DNA from: Clostridiales bacterium
GTDB taxonomy: Bacteria; Bacillota; Clostridia; Lachnospirales; WQUN01
DNA: 21,826 bases
NCBI GenBank assembly: GCA_031289625.1
Contig: JAITPB010000023.1
Span: 1-21,826, forward strand
Reading direction: 5' to 3'
Below the pieces are notes generated by a model. That model saw nothing but the letters and a program-made list of their open reading frames with translations, searched no databases and was not told the origin of the DNA. Within the stretch, counting starts at the first letter, position 1. Each line of letters opens with the position of its first letter. The translations under genes were made by a program, and so were the position numbers. Positions 1 through 6,770 of the stretch are shown one piece after another.

Positions 1-47
1 TTTAGGATTGTAGGATTTTATTTTTCCGCTGAGGGGAACGCCCTGCG
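1..47 (-). repeat. Left arm of inverted repeat (linker before dockerin)
   Basis: Read on the minus strand, this segment matches 888-934 on the plus strand at 44 of 47 positions. It encodes QGVPLSGKIKSYNPK and touches the window edge, so the full length of the repeat is unknown. Confidence 0.8.
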
Positions 48-657
48 GTGGAGTTGGGGTCGACGTGATGGGTTCGGTTGCAGGCAAGCCCTTTAATTGT
101 GGGTACATATACCCTGGCGCCATTTCCCAAATCGTGTCAAAATCCCATCCAAGTGCTTCATACGTAGTTTGGCTTTTTGCTTCTTCAAGTGTAATGCGCC
201 GGTCGGCGTGGTCAGTGGCGTTGCCAGAGATGCCGACAAGGGCAAGGTTGTTGGTTTTGGTAGCCTCGTCATTTATATTGCCTATTAAATAACTGCGAAT
301 ACGAGAAGGGCTATCCGCGTTTTCCGCGTTTATGCTGTTTGACAAGACGACGCAATTGCTGATGGAGCCGAGGACATCACCGCTCTTACCGTTAAAGCCG
401 TAGCCGCATATCCCACCGGCATAGGCAGAAGGAGAAGAAGAATAAGAAGCAGAAGCGGAAACATCGCCCAGGTTATAGCAATTGCTGATGGAACTGCTTC
501 CAGAGGCGCATATCCCACCGACAGAGGCAGAAGCAGCGTAAGAAGAAGCAGCAGAAGCGGAAACGGAAACAACGCCCGTGTTATAGCAATTGCTGATGGA
601 GACGCCAGAGCTCGCGCCGCATATCCCACCGGCATAGGCAGAAGAAGTGGAAACATT
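1..657 (-). pseudogene. 3' part of a GLUG-type repeat surface-protein gene, N-terminus missing, runs off left edge
   Basis: The minus strand is open from position 690 to the window edge; an in-frame TAA lies at 691-693. Reading leftward it gives three repeats with the pattern YAGGICG...SISNCYN.G.V separated by Ser/Ala-rich stretches, typical of GLUG-type repeats in Clostridia surface proteins. A segment with GWDFDTIWEM and YPQLKGLP follows, which is how such repeat regions usually end. A short Thr-Pro linker then leads into QGVPLSGKIKSYNPK at the edge. That last stretch nearly matches the linker of the plus-strand dockerin gene at 888-934, so a dockerin probably follows outside the window (inference). 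No start codon with a ribosome site or signal peptide is present. Homology seems to stop near 655-660, where the other gene fragment begins, so this is a truncated gene or a misassembly. Confidence 0.7.
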
Positions 658-1390
658 TAACAATTTGCTGCCCAATACAGCATACAATTTTTACCAACGC
701 ATCAAGGAGACTGATACAACTGCGGCTTCCATTGCAAGCGCTGCTCTTGAAGTTACAACTTTGAGTACGCCGACACCAACCATCACGCCAACCATCACGC
801 CGACGATCACGCCAACCATTACGCCGACGATCACGCTAACCATCACGCCAACACCAACGATTACACCGACACCAACGAAGACGCCGACGCAGGGCGTTTC
901 CCTCAGCGGAAAAATAAAGTCATACAATCCTAAAGTCACCGCCACGATCCAGCTTTTTCAAAACAATACAGCAGTCTACACACGATCCATTGCCGCCGCG
1001 GACGGCCCTGCTCAGGTTGAGCAGAGCTTTCAATTTCCCAGCGTAGCCCCCGGAACCTACACGCTGCTTATCACCAAACCCGCACACGCCTCCTATACCG
1101 TAAATAACATTGTGGTGACTGATAAGAACATTGACTTGACGCAAGACAGCCGGGATCAGATCAAGCTCATGATGCTGCTGACCGGCGATATAGACGGCGA
1201 CGGCTTCATTAATGTCAGCGATCTGAATACCGTTTGGTCACAGGCGAACTATAATAAGCCAGCGGCATCACCGGCCAATCCGCTGTGCGACCTGAACGGC
1301 GACGGCTCCATTAACGTGACCGATTTAAACATCGTTTGGAGCCGGGCCAATTATAATAAAAGCGCTGTGGCTGTGGAATACAGTAACTAA
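647..1390 (+). CDS. 5'-truncated dockerin type I surface protein
   Basis: A GTG at 647 opens a 247-residue frame, but it is probably not the original start: there is no convincing ribosome site or signal peptide, and the frame opens only at 638 after a TAG at 635-637. Residues 8-40 (LPNTAYNFYQRIKETDT) look like the end of a fibronectin-III-like module. A Thr-Pro linker with TITP repeats covers about residues 41-82. Residues 85-175 form a beta-rich domain starting GVSLSGKIKSYNPK, with a prealbumin-like pattern (TYTLLITKPAH). The C-terminus is a dockerin with two calcium-binding repeats, DIDGDGFINVSDL and DLNGDGSINVTDL. Dockerins bind cohesins, so the intact protein was probably a secreted part of a cellulosome-like or surface complex. 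It is most likely a 3' remnant; expression is doubtful. Confidence 0.75.
   Translation: METFNNLLPNTAYNFYQRIKETDTTAASIASAALEVTTLSTPTPTITPTITPTITPTITPTITLTITPTPTITPTPTKTPTQGVSLSGKIKSYNPKVTATIQLFQNNTAVYTRSIAAADGPAQVEQSFQFPSVAPGTYTLLITKPAHASYTVNNIVVTDKNIDLTQDSRDQIKLMMLLTGDIDGDGFINVSDLNTVWSQANYNKPAASPANPLCDLNGDGSINVTDLNIVWSRANYNKSAVAVEYSN
766..887 (+). repeat. Tandem Thr-Pro linker repeats
   Basis: Imperfect 12-bp units of the type ACCATCACGCCA or ACGATCACGCCG repeat about seven times and then decay into ACACCAACGATT-like units. They encode a TITP/TPTP linker in the dockerin fragment. Such linkers join catalytic or binding modules to dockerins, and their repeats vary easily in copy number. Confidence 0.85.
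888..934 (+). repeat. Right arm of inverted repeat (linker before dockerin)
   Basis: This is the plus-strand partner of the repeat at 1-47, with three mismatches; it encodes QGVSLSGKIKSYNPK. The two arms enclose 840 bp in which the fragments on either side of about 657 are head to head. Confidence 0.8.
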
Positions 1391-1414
1391 CGCAGAGCTG
1401 ATAGAAATAAAAAA

Positions 1415-1457
1415 GGGGCGTTGCAAAACCGAATTTTCGGTTTGCAACGCCCCTTTT
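1415..1457 (+). terminator. Rho-independent terminator after the dockerin gene
   Basis: GGGGCGTTGCAAAACCG pairs with CGGTTTGCAACGCCCC, with one bulged A and an AATTTT loop region, followed by a run of seven T. An A-run lies directly upstream, so it could also stop transcription from the right. It begins about 25 nt after the TAA. Confidence 0.9.
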
Positions 1458-1484
1458 TTTGCATTTACAATTCCCGTAAAAGCC

Positions 1485-1870
1485 TTATTCATAACAAAAT
1501 TTTTCGATTTCTTCACGGGTTAAACCAGTATCTTCAATGATTTCTTGAAGTGGCCTATTTCGTTTGAGCAATTTACGGGCAACATCTAATTTGCCTTCCA
1601 GTTTGCCTTCAGCAAATAACTGCTCTCTTTCTTATTTCGCATTTTCAAATAAATCACACAGCATACGATCAGCCTCCTCAACATGATTATCAACTAAACT
1701 TTTAATCACATCACTTCTATTTTTTCCATACGCCAAATGATCCAGAATTTTGATGAACAGTTCAAAAATACGTCTTTCCTCGGGATTGAAAGACTGGATG
1801 TCAGACAGTCAAAATTCAATGACATGGCGTCCAAAGCGTTTGTATCCGTCATCTCATTTATAAAAATCAG
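1485..1870 (-). pseudogene. Decayed Rpn-family / PD-(D/E)XK nuclease transposase, C-terminal part
   Basis: One minus-strand frame reads as a recognisable protein end interrupted by stops. It passes through DDGYKRFGRHVIEF, a TGA, LSDIQSFNPEERRIFELF, DVIKSLVDNHVEEADRML, a TAA at 1632-1634, and finally EGKLEGKLDVARKLLKR and EIIEDTGLTREEIEKF before a TAA at 1485-1487. The EGKLEGKLxVARKLL helix followed by a TGLTxEEI motif is typical of the C-terminus of the Rpn-like PD-(D/E)XK nuclease family, often annotated as transposase. The N-terminal nuclease core is absent. Upstream the frame merges with the terminator of the next gene, so the 5' limit is approximate. It is a non-functional remnant; the family assignment rests on the C-terminal motif only. 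Confidence 0.7.
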
Positions 1871-1873
1871 AAT

Positions 1874-1906
1874 AAAAAAAGCCGCCGCCATATGATTGGC
1901 AGCGGC
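1874..1906 (-). terminator. Rho-independent terminator of the G5/3D-domain gene
   Basis: On the minus strand GCCGCTGCCA, a loop ATCATA and TGGCGGCGGC form a 10-bp stem with one G-T pair, followed by seven T. It starts about 45 nt after the stop of the gene at 1951. Confidence 0.92.
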
Positions 1907-1950
1907 CATTCCGCTTGTCTTTATCCCTATCATTGAATCCCTTCAGCCGG

Positions 1951-2997
1951 TTAATCCAAAACGTAAACCGTAACCATTCTCCGTCCGAATTGATACGCTT
2001 CCGCTAATGTTTCCATATACAAATCAATTTTGTTCCCTTTAATGGCGCCGCCCGTGTCCGCCGCGACGGCATAGCCGTAGCCCTCCACATAGAGGCGGGT
2101 ACCCAAAGGAATGATGCTGGGATCTACCGCGACTACGCCAGGCTCAACGTGCTTTCCAGAGGCGGTAATTCCATAACCTGGATCGCCGGGTCTTTTTCCA
2201 GTAGATTCCGGGCCGGCCGTATACGCCGAGGCGTTCATCGTCAGCACACTGATATAGGTAAAACTGGCGGACGCGATGTCTGCTTGGGCGGGTTTTTCGA
2301 TGACCAATGGCGCGGACGCCTGATTCGGTTTGGCGATACCGATTCTGACAACGCGTGTGACTGGTTCTGCAGCGACGTTTTCCGAAACAATTTCTCTTGT
2401 GATTTCCGTTTCGCCGTCATAGATCACTTTTAACGTGAGTTCTTTTGCGCCCGCAGCGCCTTCCTGTGTGACTTTCTCCACGCCCTCGGTCAACTCGACC
2501 GTTTTAATGATTTGCGTCTCATACGGAATGGATTCCGTTTCAACCAAAGTCTTCGCACGGCGCGCAGTCAAATAGACCCAATCGTTTTCGTGCAAGACCG
2601 GCAGGAGACTGCTGGAACACGTAAATTCCTGTCCCCTCTCATGGCTCAGCTGTGAGACAAGTTCGCCCACTGTGGCGCCCTGGCTTACTTTCAAGCGTTC
2701 TTCCGCCTGTCCGTCTATAGACAGGTTCACGTAGAAGCCTCGTTTAATTTCCACAGTGCTCCCATCGTCCAAAGTGTTCATATCATCCAAATTCATTGTG
2801 TCGTAGGGCGTCAAGGAGATGCCCTGTTCAATCAGAAAATCGTGTACGGTATTCACCGATGTGTTGTATACAGCCGAGTGCCCATTCTCTAAATAAATCA
2901 CTGTTTTTTGCGATGGGTTGCTGGCCATAACGGGGACATAGAACGCGGATAAAAACGTAAAGGTCGAGATAAAGACAGCAATGTTTGATTTTTTAAT
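1951..2997 (-). CDS. Secreted G5/3D-domain cell-wall protein (YabE/Rpf-like), probable ATT start
   Basis: This is probably a secreted peptidoglycan-acting or muralytic protein related to YabE and Rpf/Sps proteins. From the ATT start it has 348 residues. Residues 1-24 form a signal peptide (KK, then NIAVFISTFTFLSAFYVPVMA). One or two DUF348-type ubiquitin-like segments follow (VIYLENGHSAVYNTSVNTV), then a G5 domain around residues 145-220, then a C-terminal 3D domain with ASAYTA, GYGITASG, VVAVDPSIIPLGTRLYV, AADTGGAIKG and KIDLYM. The 3D domain resembles the catalytic fold of MltA lytic transglycosylases, and its three conserved Asp residues are present. The first ATG in frame, at 2928, lies at the end of the signal peptide and has no ribosome site. 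No ATG, GTG or TTG lies between it and the upstream TGA at 3019-3021. ATT at 2997 sits 8 nt after GGGAGG. Confidence 0.88.
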   Translation of the reverse strand: MKKSNIAVFISTFTFLSAFYVPVMASNPSQKTVIYLENGHSAVYNTSVNTVHDFLIEQGISLTPYDTMNLDDMNTLDDGSTVEIKRGFYVNLSIDGQAEERLKVSQGATVGELVSQLSHERGQEFTCSSSLLPVLHENDWVYLTARRAKTLVETESIPYETQIIKTVELTEGVEKVTQEGAAGAKELTLKVIYDGETEITREIVSENVAAEPVTRVVRIGIAKPNQASAPLVIEKPAQADIASASFTYISVLTMNASAYTAGPESTGKRPGDPGYGITASGKHVEPGVVAVDPSIIPLGTRLYVEGYGYAVAADTGGAIKGNKIDLYMETLAEAYQFGRRMVTVYVLD

Positions 2998-3012
2998 GGT
3001 TTTGCCCTCCCT
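2995..3012 (-). promoter_or_regulatory. Ribosome binding site that points to an ATT start codon
   Basis: On the minus strand AGGGAGG (3012-3006) is followed by GCAAAACC and then ATT AAA AAA TCA. The spacing is 8 nt, and translation from here gives a complete signal peptide. No standard start codon exists in this frame between the upstream stop and the late ATG at 2928. Confidence 0.7.
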
Positions 3013-3087
3013 TGTGTCTCAGCGCCGAAACCTGTTGATTTCCAACGCCAAAGGCACAATCTAATATGATAAAATAGCAACAGAATA

Positions 3088-3116
3088 ATATTAACATAAT
3101 CGTAACAATTATGCAA
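3088..3116 (-). promoter_or_regulatory. Possible sigma-A promoter of the G5/3D-domain gene
   Basis: On the minus strand TTGCAT and TAATAT are separated by 17 nt in an AT-rich stretch about 90 nt before the ATT start. The match to consensus is only moderate. Confidence 0.4.
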
Positions 3117-3170
3117 TAATTTTTCATCGACAATCCAAAAAAAAGACAGAAAAAACAGATAAAAATTGAT

Positions 3171-3198
3171 AAAAAAATGGACAACCGATGGGCTGTCC
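3171..3198 (-). terminator. Rho-independent terminator of the aquaporin gene
   Basis: On the minus strand GGACAGCC, loop CATC and GGTTGTCC form an 8-bp stem with one G-T pair, followed by A and seven T. It lies about 50 nt beyond the aquaporin stop codon. Confidence 0.85.
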
Positions 3199-3250
3199 AT
3201 TCAACAAGAGAAGGTAAATGAGATATGCAATAGGAAAGCGCCGCGTAGAG

Positions 3251-3961
3251 TTATGACGCGCTGACAGCGCGATGCTCTACACGTTCTTTGGCGGCGCCGC
3301 GGGAAACCGCTACGGCTTGATAAACAACCGCGGCGAGAGCGGCGCCCACCAGAGGCGCCACAATAAACACCCAGAGCTGTGATAAAGCGGCGCCGCCTGC
3401 AAACAGCGCGGGCCCAAGACTGCGGGCTGGGTTGACCGATGTGCCTGTCAATGGGATACCGACGATATGTACGAAAGTCAAAGTCAAACCAATCACCAGC
3501 CCCGCGATACTGCTGTTCGCCGGGTCAGATGTGACGCCGAGTATGGTAAAAATAAAGATAAAAGTCAGGATGATTTCCACAAGAAACGCGCCGAGCCATC
3601 CCACGCCGCCAAAGCCGTTGGCGCCGAGGCCGCCGGTCAAATCGGGGACATTGGATAACGTCAGGACGATTCGCAGCAGGGCCGCTCCCAAAACCGCGCC
3701 GATTACCTGCGCAATGATATAGCCGATAAAATCACTGGCTTCCATTTTTTTTGTCATCAGCATGGCCAGAGAAACCGCGGGGTTGATGTGGCACCCGGAG
3801 ACACTGCCGATGATATACGCTGTCGCGACAATGGAGAGACCAAACGCCAGGGCCACGGCCAAATGCCCGCCCGCGGCGTCGCAGCCCAAATACACCGCGC
3901 TGCCGCATCCCATAAAGACCAGGATAGCTGTGCCGATGCCTTCCGCCGCATACTTTTTCAT
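3251..3961 (-). CDS. aqpZ: Aquaporin (MIP family, AqpZ-like)
   Basis: This is a six-helix membrane channel of 236 residues, the usual length for AqpZ. Both pore motifs are intact: HINPAV at residues 58-63 and SVNPARS at 175-181. The selectivity-filter positions, aligned by eye with E. coli AqpZ, are F40, H165, T174 and R180. That set favours a water-specific aquaporin over a glycerol facilitator, which would carry smaller residues. The ATG at 3961 follows AAGGGAGG with good spacing. The gene is monocistronic, with its own extended -10 promoter and a terminator, and no glycerol-use genes lie nearby. A role in osmotic adaptation is inferred. The tail (GAAKERVEHRAVSAS) is polar and cytoplasmic. 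Confidence 0.93.
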   Translation of the reverse strand: MKKYAAEGIGTAILVFMGCGSAVYLGCDAAGGHLAVALAFGLSIVATAYIIGSVSGCHINPAVSLAMLMTKKMEASDFIGYIIAQVIGAVLGAALLRIVLTLSNVPDLTGGLGANGFGGVGWLGAFLVEIILTFIFIFTILGVTSDPANSSIAGLVIGLTLTFVHIVGIPLTGTSVNPARSLGPALFAGGAALSQLWVFIVAPLVGAALAAVVYQAVAVSRGAAKERVEHRAVSAS

Positions 3962-4045
3962 TATATAAACCTCCCTTAAAATTTATCCTTGCTTTTTTAG
4001 TGTATACGATTTATATACCCAAAATCAACCAGAACCGTTAGACGA

Positions 4046-4054
4046 ATTATACCA
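4046..4054 (-). promoter_or_regulatory. Extended -10 promoter of the aquaporin gene
   Basis: The minus strand reads TGGTATAAT, a TGn motif joined to a perfect TATAAT, about 85 nt before the start codon. A good -35 is not visible, as is common for extended -10 promoters. The leader between it and the gene contains a short GTATA...TATAC inverted repeat. Confidence 0.55.
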
Positions 4055-4113
4055 ATTATTTCAATTATAGGCTAATTTATCCTTTTTTTGCATGATTTGC
4101 TCTCATGAAATTC

Positions 4114-4132
4114 TAATCCAGGGTTAGGATTA
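4114..4132. promoter_or_regulatory. Possible operator upstream of the efflux operon
   Basis: TAATCC and GGATTA form a 6-bp inverted repeat with a 7-nt spacer, about 85 nt before the adaptor gene. The downstream stretch holds -10-like boxes (TAAAAT at 4150, TATAAA at 4161) without a good -35, as in activator-dependent promoters. The operon's own response regulator is a plausible binder, but that is inference. Confidence 0.3.
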
Positions 4133-4216
4133 TTTTAAAAATTTTTTTCTAAAATAAACGTATAAATAAACTGTTCATGCTACAACATCTCATATTTTTC
4201 CTAAGGAGAGACGCTT

Positions 4217-5929
4217 ATGCAAAAAAAATCCAGGTTCAAAACAATCATCAAAGTTTTCATAATCATTCTGCTCATTGGCGGCGCGGGCTTCGCCGCGTTG
4301 TATGGATACAACACATGGAGCCAGCAAAAAGCGAGAGCGGCGATGGCGGCCTCTTTGTCCGATTCCATGGAGACCCTAGAGGCCGTCAAGGGCGAGATCA
4401 AGGAGATCGTCAGCGCCGCCGGCGTGGTGAAATTACACGATGAAATATCCGTTTACGCCAACATTGAATCTTCCAGCTCCGCTTCGGCTGCTTCCGAAAA
4501 AGTTTCCGAGGTGCTGGTGGAAGTAGGAGATGTGGTAGAACAGGATCAAATCATCGTAACCTATGATGTGGACAGTCAAAAAAGCCAGTTGGAAAAGCAG
4601 ATTACGCAGTCTTCCAACAATGTGAAGAGTCAGATCCTTTCGCTGCAAAGCATGGTCGCGCCGCCGACTTCCGCTTCGCTGAAACAATTGCAAAGCAGTG
4701 TGGACAGTGCGGAGAAAACGTTATTTGACGCCAGCGCTTCCATCACCACCGCGCAGAATAAGATCAGCGATCAGCGCGACGCCATCACCCAGGCCGAGAA
4801 AAATGTGGAGACCGCACAGCAGGCAGTTTTGGACGCGGAAAAAGACATTGAAACCAACCAGAAACTTTTAGATGTGGGCGGCATTTCCCAGGAAGAATTT
4901 AAAAAAACGACGGATGCGAAAGATCAGGCTGTGACGGCGCTGGAACAGACGGAAACGTCTTTGCAAAACGCGTGGAACACGATGCGGGATCTGGAGCAGC
5001 AGCTGGAATCCAACCAAATGAATGTGGCCACCGCGCAAAAAAATCTGGGCAACGCCCAGCAGAATTTAGTGGACGCGGGCAAAGTGCTGGCGGACGAAAC
5101 CGATCGGATTAAATATGAACAGCAGGAGATTCAAATCGAGAACCTGCAGCAGGATTTGACAGACTATCAGGATCAGTTGCGGACTATCGTCGAGTCCACC
5201 ACCAGTCCGATTGACGGCACGGTCACAACCGTGAACGTCTCCAAAGGCAGCGCCGTCACTTCGTCCACCGTATTGATGACCATCGCGGACTTTAATGATT
5301 TGATCGTCAAAGCCAACATATCTGAATACGACATGCCAAAATTGGCGCTGGGCCAGCCCGTCGTTATGACGTCGGATGGTATGCTGGACATCGTCTTTAC
5401 GGGTAAAATCATTAAAATAGGCGACTCCGCAACCACACAGAGCGCCAGCAGCGGTACAGAAACTGTAGTGCCCGTGGATATTTCCCTGGACAACGCCGAC
5501 GGAAAATTGAAACCAGGCTTTAACCTGGATTTGGAGATTGTTGTGGCCCAAGTGCCGGACGCCGTCACAGTGCCCATTGACGCGGTCTTAAAAGACGCCG
5601 TCACAGGGGAACATTATGTATTTACGATAGAGAGCGAGCGTTTGAAAAGAACGGCGGTAACATTGGGCGCGGTCAGCGATATGACGGTGGAAATTGCCTC
5701 CGGCTTGCAGGATGGGGACCACGTCATCGCCAGCCCCACCTCCTCCATGCGCGACGGTATGCAGGCCGATTTATCCGACATGGCGGCTATGGAGAACCGC
5801 GGCAATAACGCGGGCGGCTTAGGCGGACTGTTCGGCATCCAAAGCGGCGGCGGTATGCGGCCAAACGGCGGCGGTAATTTTAGCGGCGGCGGCGGCGCGC
5901 GCCCGGCGGCCCCTGGCGGCGGCGGTTAA
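4217..5929 (+). CDS. HlyD/MacA-type efflux adaptor (membrane-fusion protein)
   Basis: This is the membrane-anchored adaptor of an ABC efflux system, in the position of MacA or YknX. The 570-residue protein has a short basic cytoplasmic start, one TM helix (about 10-30), a first lipoyl half with conserved EVLVEVGDVVEQDQ, a long helical hairpin with heptad Gln/Glu/Ala-rich helices (about 120-320), then the second lipoyl half (TSPIDGTVTTVNVSKGSAV) and beta-barrel/membrane-proximal domains. The end is low complexity, rich in Gly with Asn, Arg and Pro. AAGGAG sits about 8 nt before the ATG. The hairpin is long and the protein exceeds typical MacA (about 370 residues) by some 200, mostly hairpin and Gly-rich tail. 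It starts a tight operon with ATPase and permease genes. The substrate cannot be read from the sequence. Confidence 0.9.
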   Translation: MQKKSRFKTIIKVFIIILLIGGAGFAALYGYNTWSQQKARAAMAASLSDSMETLEAVKGEIKEIVSAAGVVKLHDEISVYANIESSSSASAASEKVSEVLVEVGDVVEQDQIIVTYDVDSQKSQLEKQITQSSNNVKSQILSLQSMVAPPTSASLKQLQSSVDSAEKTLFDASASITTAQNKISDQRDAITQAEKNVETAQQAVLDAEKDIETNQKLLDVGGISQEEFKKTTDAKDQAVTALEQTETSLQNAWNTMRDLEQQLESNQMNVATAQKNLGNAQQNLVDAGKVLADETDRIKYEQQEIQIENLQQDLTDYQDQLRTIVESTTSPIDGTVTTVNVSKGSAVTSSTVLMTIADFNDLIVKANISEYDMPKLALGQPVVMTSDGMLDIVFTGKIIKIGDSATTQSASSGTETVVPVDISLDNADGKLKPGFNLDLEIVVAQVPDAVTVPIDAVLKDAVTGEHYVFTIESERLKRTAVTLGAVSDMTVEIASGLQDGDHVIASPTSSMRDGMQADLSDMAAMENRGNNAGGLGGLFGIQSGGGMRPNGGGNFSGGGGARPAAPGGGG

Positions 5930-5963
5930 TGAGGCCGTAAGCAAATGACAGGAGGGTTCTGAC

Positions 5964-6770
5964 TTGGGCGTGGTCATTCAAATCAAAGATTTGGTCAAAA
6001 TATATAAACAAGGCTCATTGGAAGTCGAAGCGCTGCACAGCGTAAATTTTTCCGTGGAAGGAAACGAGTTCGTCGCCATTATGGGCGCGTCCGGATCCGG
6101 AAAGTCCACGATGATGAATATTTTGGGATGTCTTGACAGGCCGACAAAGGGCGCGTATTTTTTGGAAAACATGGATGTGTCTCAGCTCAAGGACGATAAA
6201 CTGGCGGAGATCCGCAACCGGAAAATTGGCTTTGTGTTTCAGTCTTTCAATTTGCTCCCAAAACTAAGCGCCTTGGAAAATGTGGAGCTGCCGATGGTCT
6301 ACGCGGGGGTTCCCGCTGGAAAGCGCCGTCAAAAAGCCTTGGACGCGCTGGAAAAAGTGGGGTTGACCGACCGCATAAAACACAAACCAAATGAACTTTC
6401 GGGCGGTCAACGCCAGAGAGTCGCGATTGCCCGGGCACTGGGAAACGCGCCGTCCATTCTTCTGGCGGATGAACCCACCGGCAACCTGGACAGCCGTTCC
6501 GGCGAGGAAATTATGGGCATTTTTCAGACGCTCAACCGGGACGGATCCACCATCGTGATGGTCACTCACGAACCGGACGTAGCCGCGCATACCAAAAGAA
6601 TCGTGACGTTTAAAGACGGTTCCATTCTGTCCGACAAACCCGTGCTGAACCCGATGAACGCCATTATTGGCTCTCAAGCCGATTCCGGCGAAGCCGGTTC
6701 TGACAAAACCAGTTCTGACGAAGCCGAAGCCGAAGAAGCCAACGGCGCGGAAGGGGGCGCTATCGCTTGA
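5964..6770 (+). CDS. ABC transporter ATPase, MacB/LolD/YknY type
   Basis: This is the cytoplasmic ATPase that powers the permease encoded next. It has Walker A GASGSGKST, Q-loop FVFQSFN, signature LSGGQRQRVAIARAL, Walker B ILLADEPTGNLD and switch His in MVTHEPD, all intact. The TTG at 5964 is chosen because AGGAGGG lies 7 nt upstream and no ATG fits the conserved start IQIKDLVKIYKQG. The family is usually about 225-235 residues. This one has 268, because of an acidic Ser/Glu/Ala tail after about residue 226 with no known domain. The TGA overlaps the TTG start of the permease (TTGA), so translation is probably coupled. In E. coli MacB the ATPase and permease are fused; here they are separate, as in YknY/YknZ. 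Confidence 0.95.
   Translation: MGVVIQIKDLVKIYKQGSLEVEALHSVNFSVEGNEFVAIMGASGSGKSTMMNILGCLDRPTKGAYFLENMDVSQLKDDKLAEIRNRKIGFVFQSFNLLPKLSALENVELPMVYAGVPAGKRRQKALDALEKVGLTDRIKHKPNELSGGQRQRVAIARALGNAPSILLADEPTGNLDSRSGEEIMGIFQTLNRDGSTIVMVTHEPDVAAHTKRIVTFKDGSILSDKPVLNPMNAIIGSQADSGEAGSDKTSSDEAEAEEANGAEGGAIA

Noticed and set aside
330..656. Minus-strand open frame rich in Leu and Pro (LLLLLP, PVGYAA)
   Set aside because: It is the wrong frame of the GLUG-repeat region; the neighbouring minus-strand frame gives the recognisable YAGGICG/SNCYN repeats and stays open to the edge.
766..887. Short regular repeats that could suggest a CRISPR-like array
   Set aside because: Units are 12 bp without spacers and encode an in-frame Thr-Pro linker.
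1874..1933. Extension of the nuclease remnant up to 1933
   Set aside because: The residues encoded there come from the hairpin and T-run of the terminator, not from conserved protein sequence.
3020..3240. Possible riboswitch upstream of the G5/3D-domain gene, since c-di-AMP riboswitches often precede such genes
   Set aside because: The leader is AT-rich, about 90 nt from the promoter, and shows no paired-element pattern that I can recognise.
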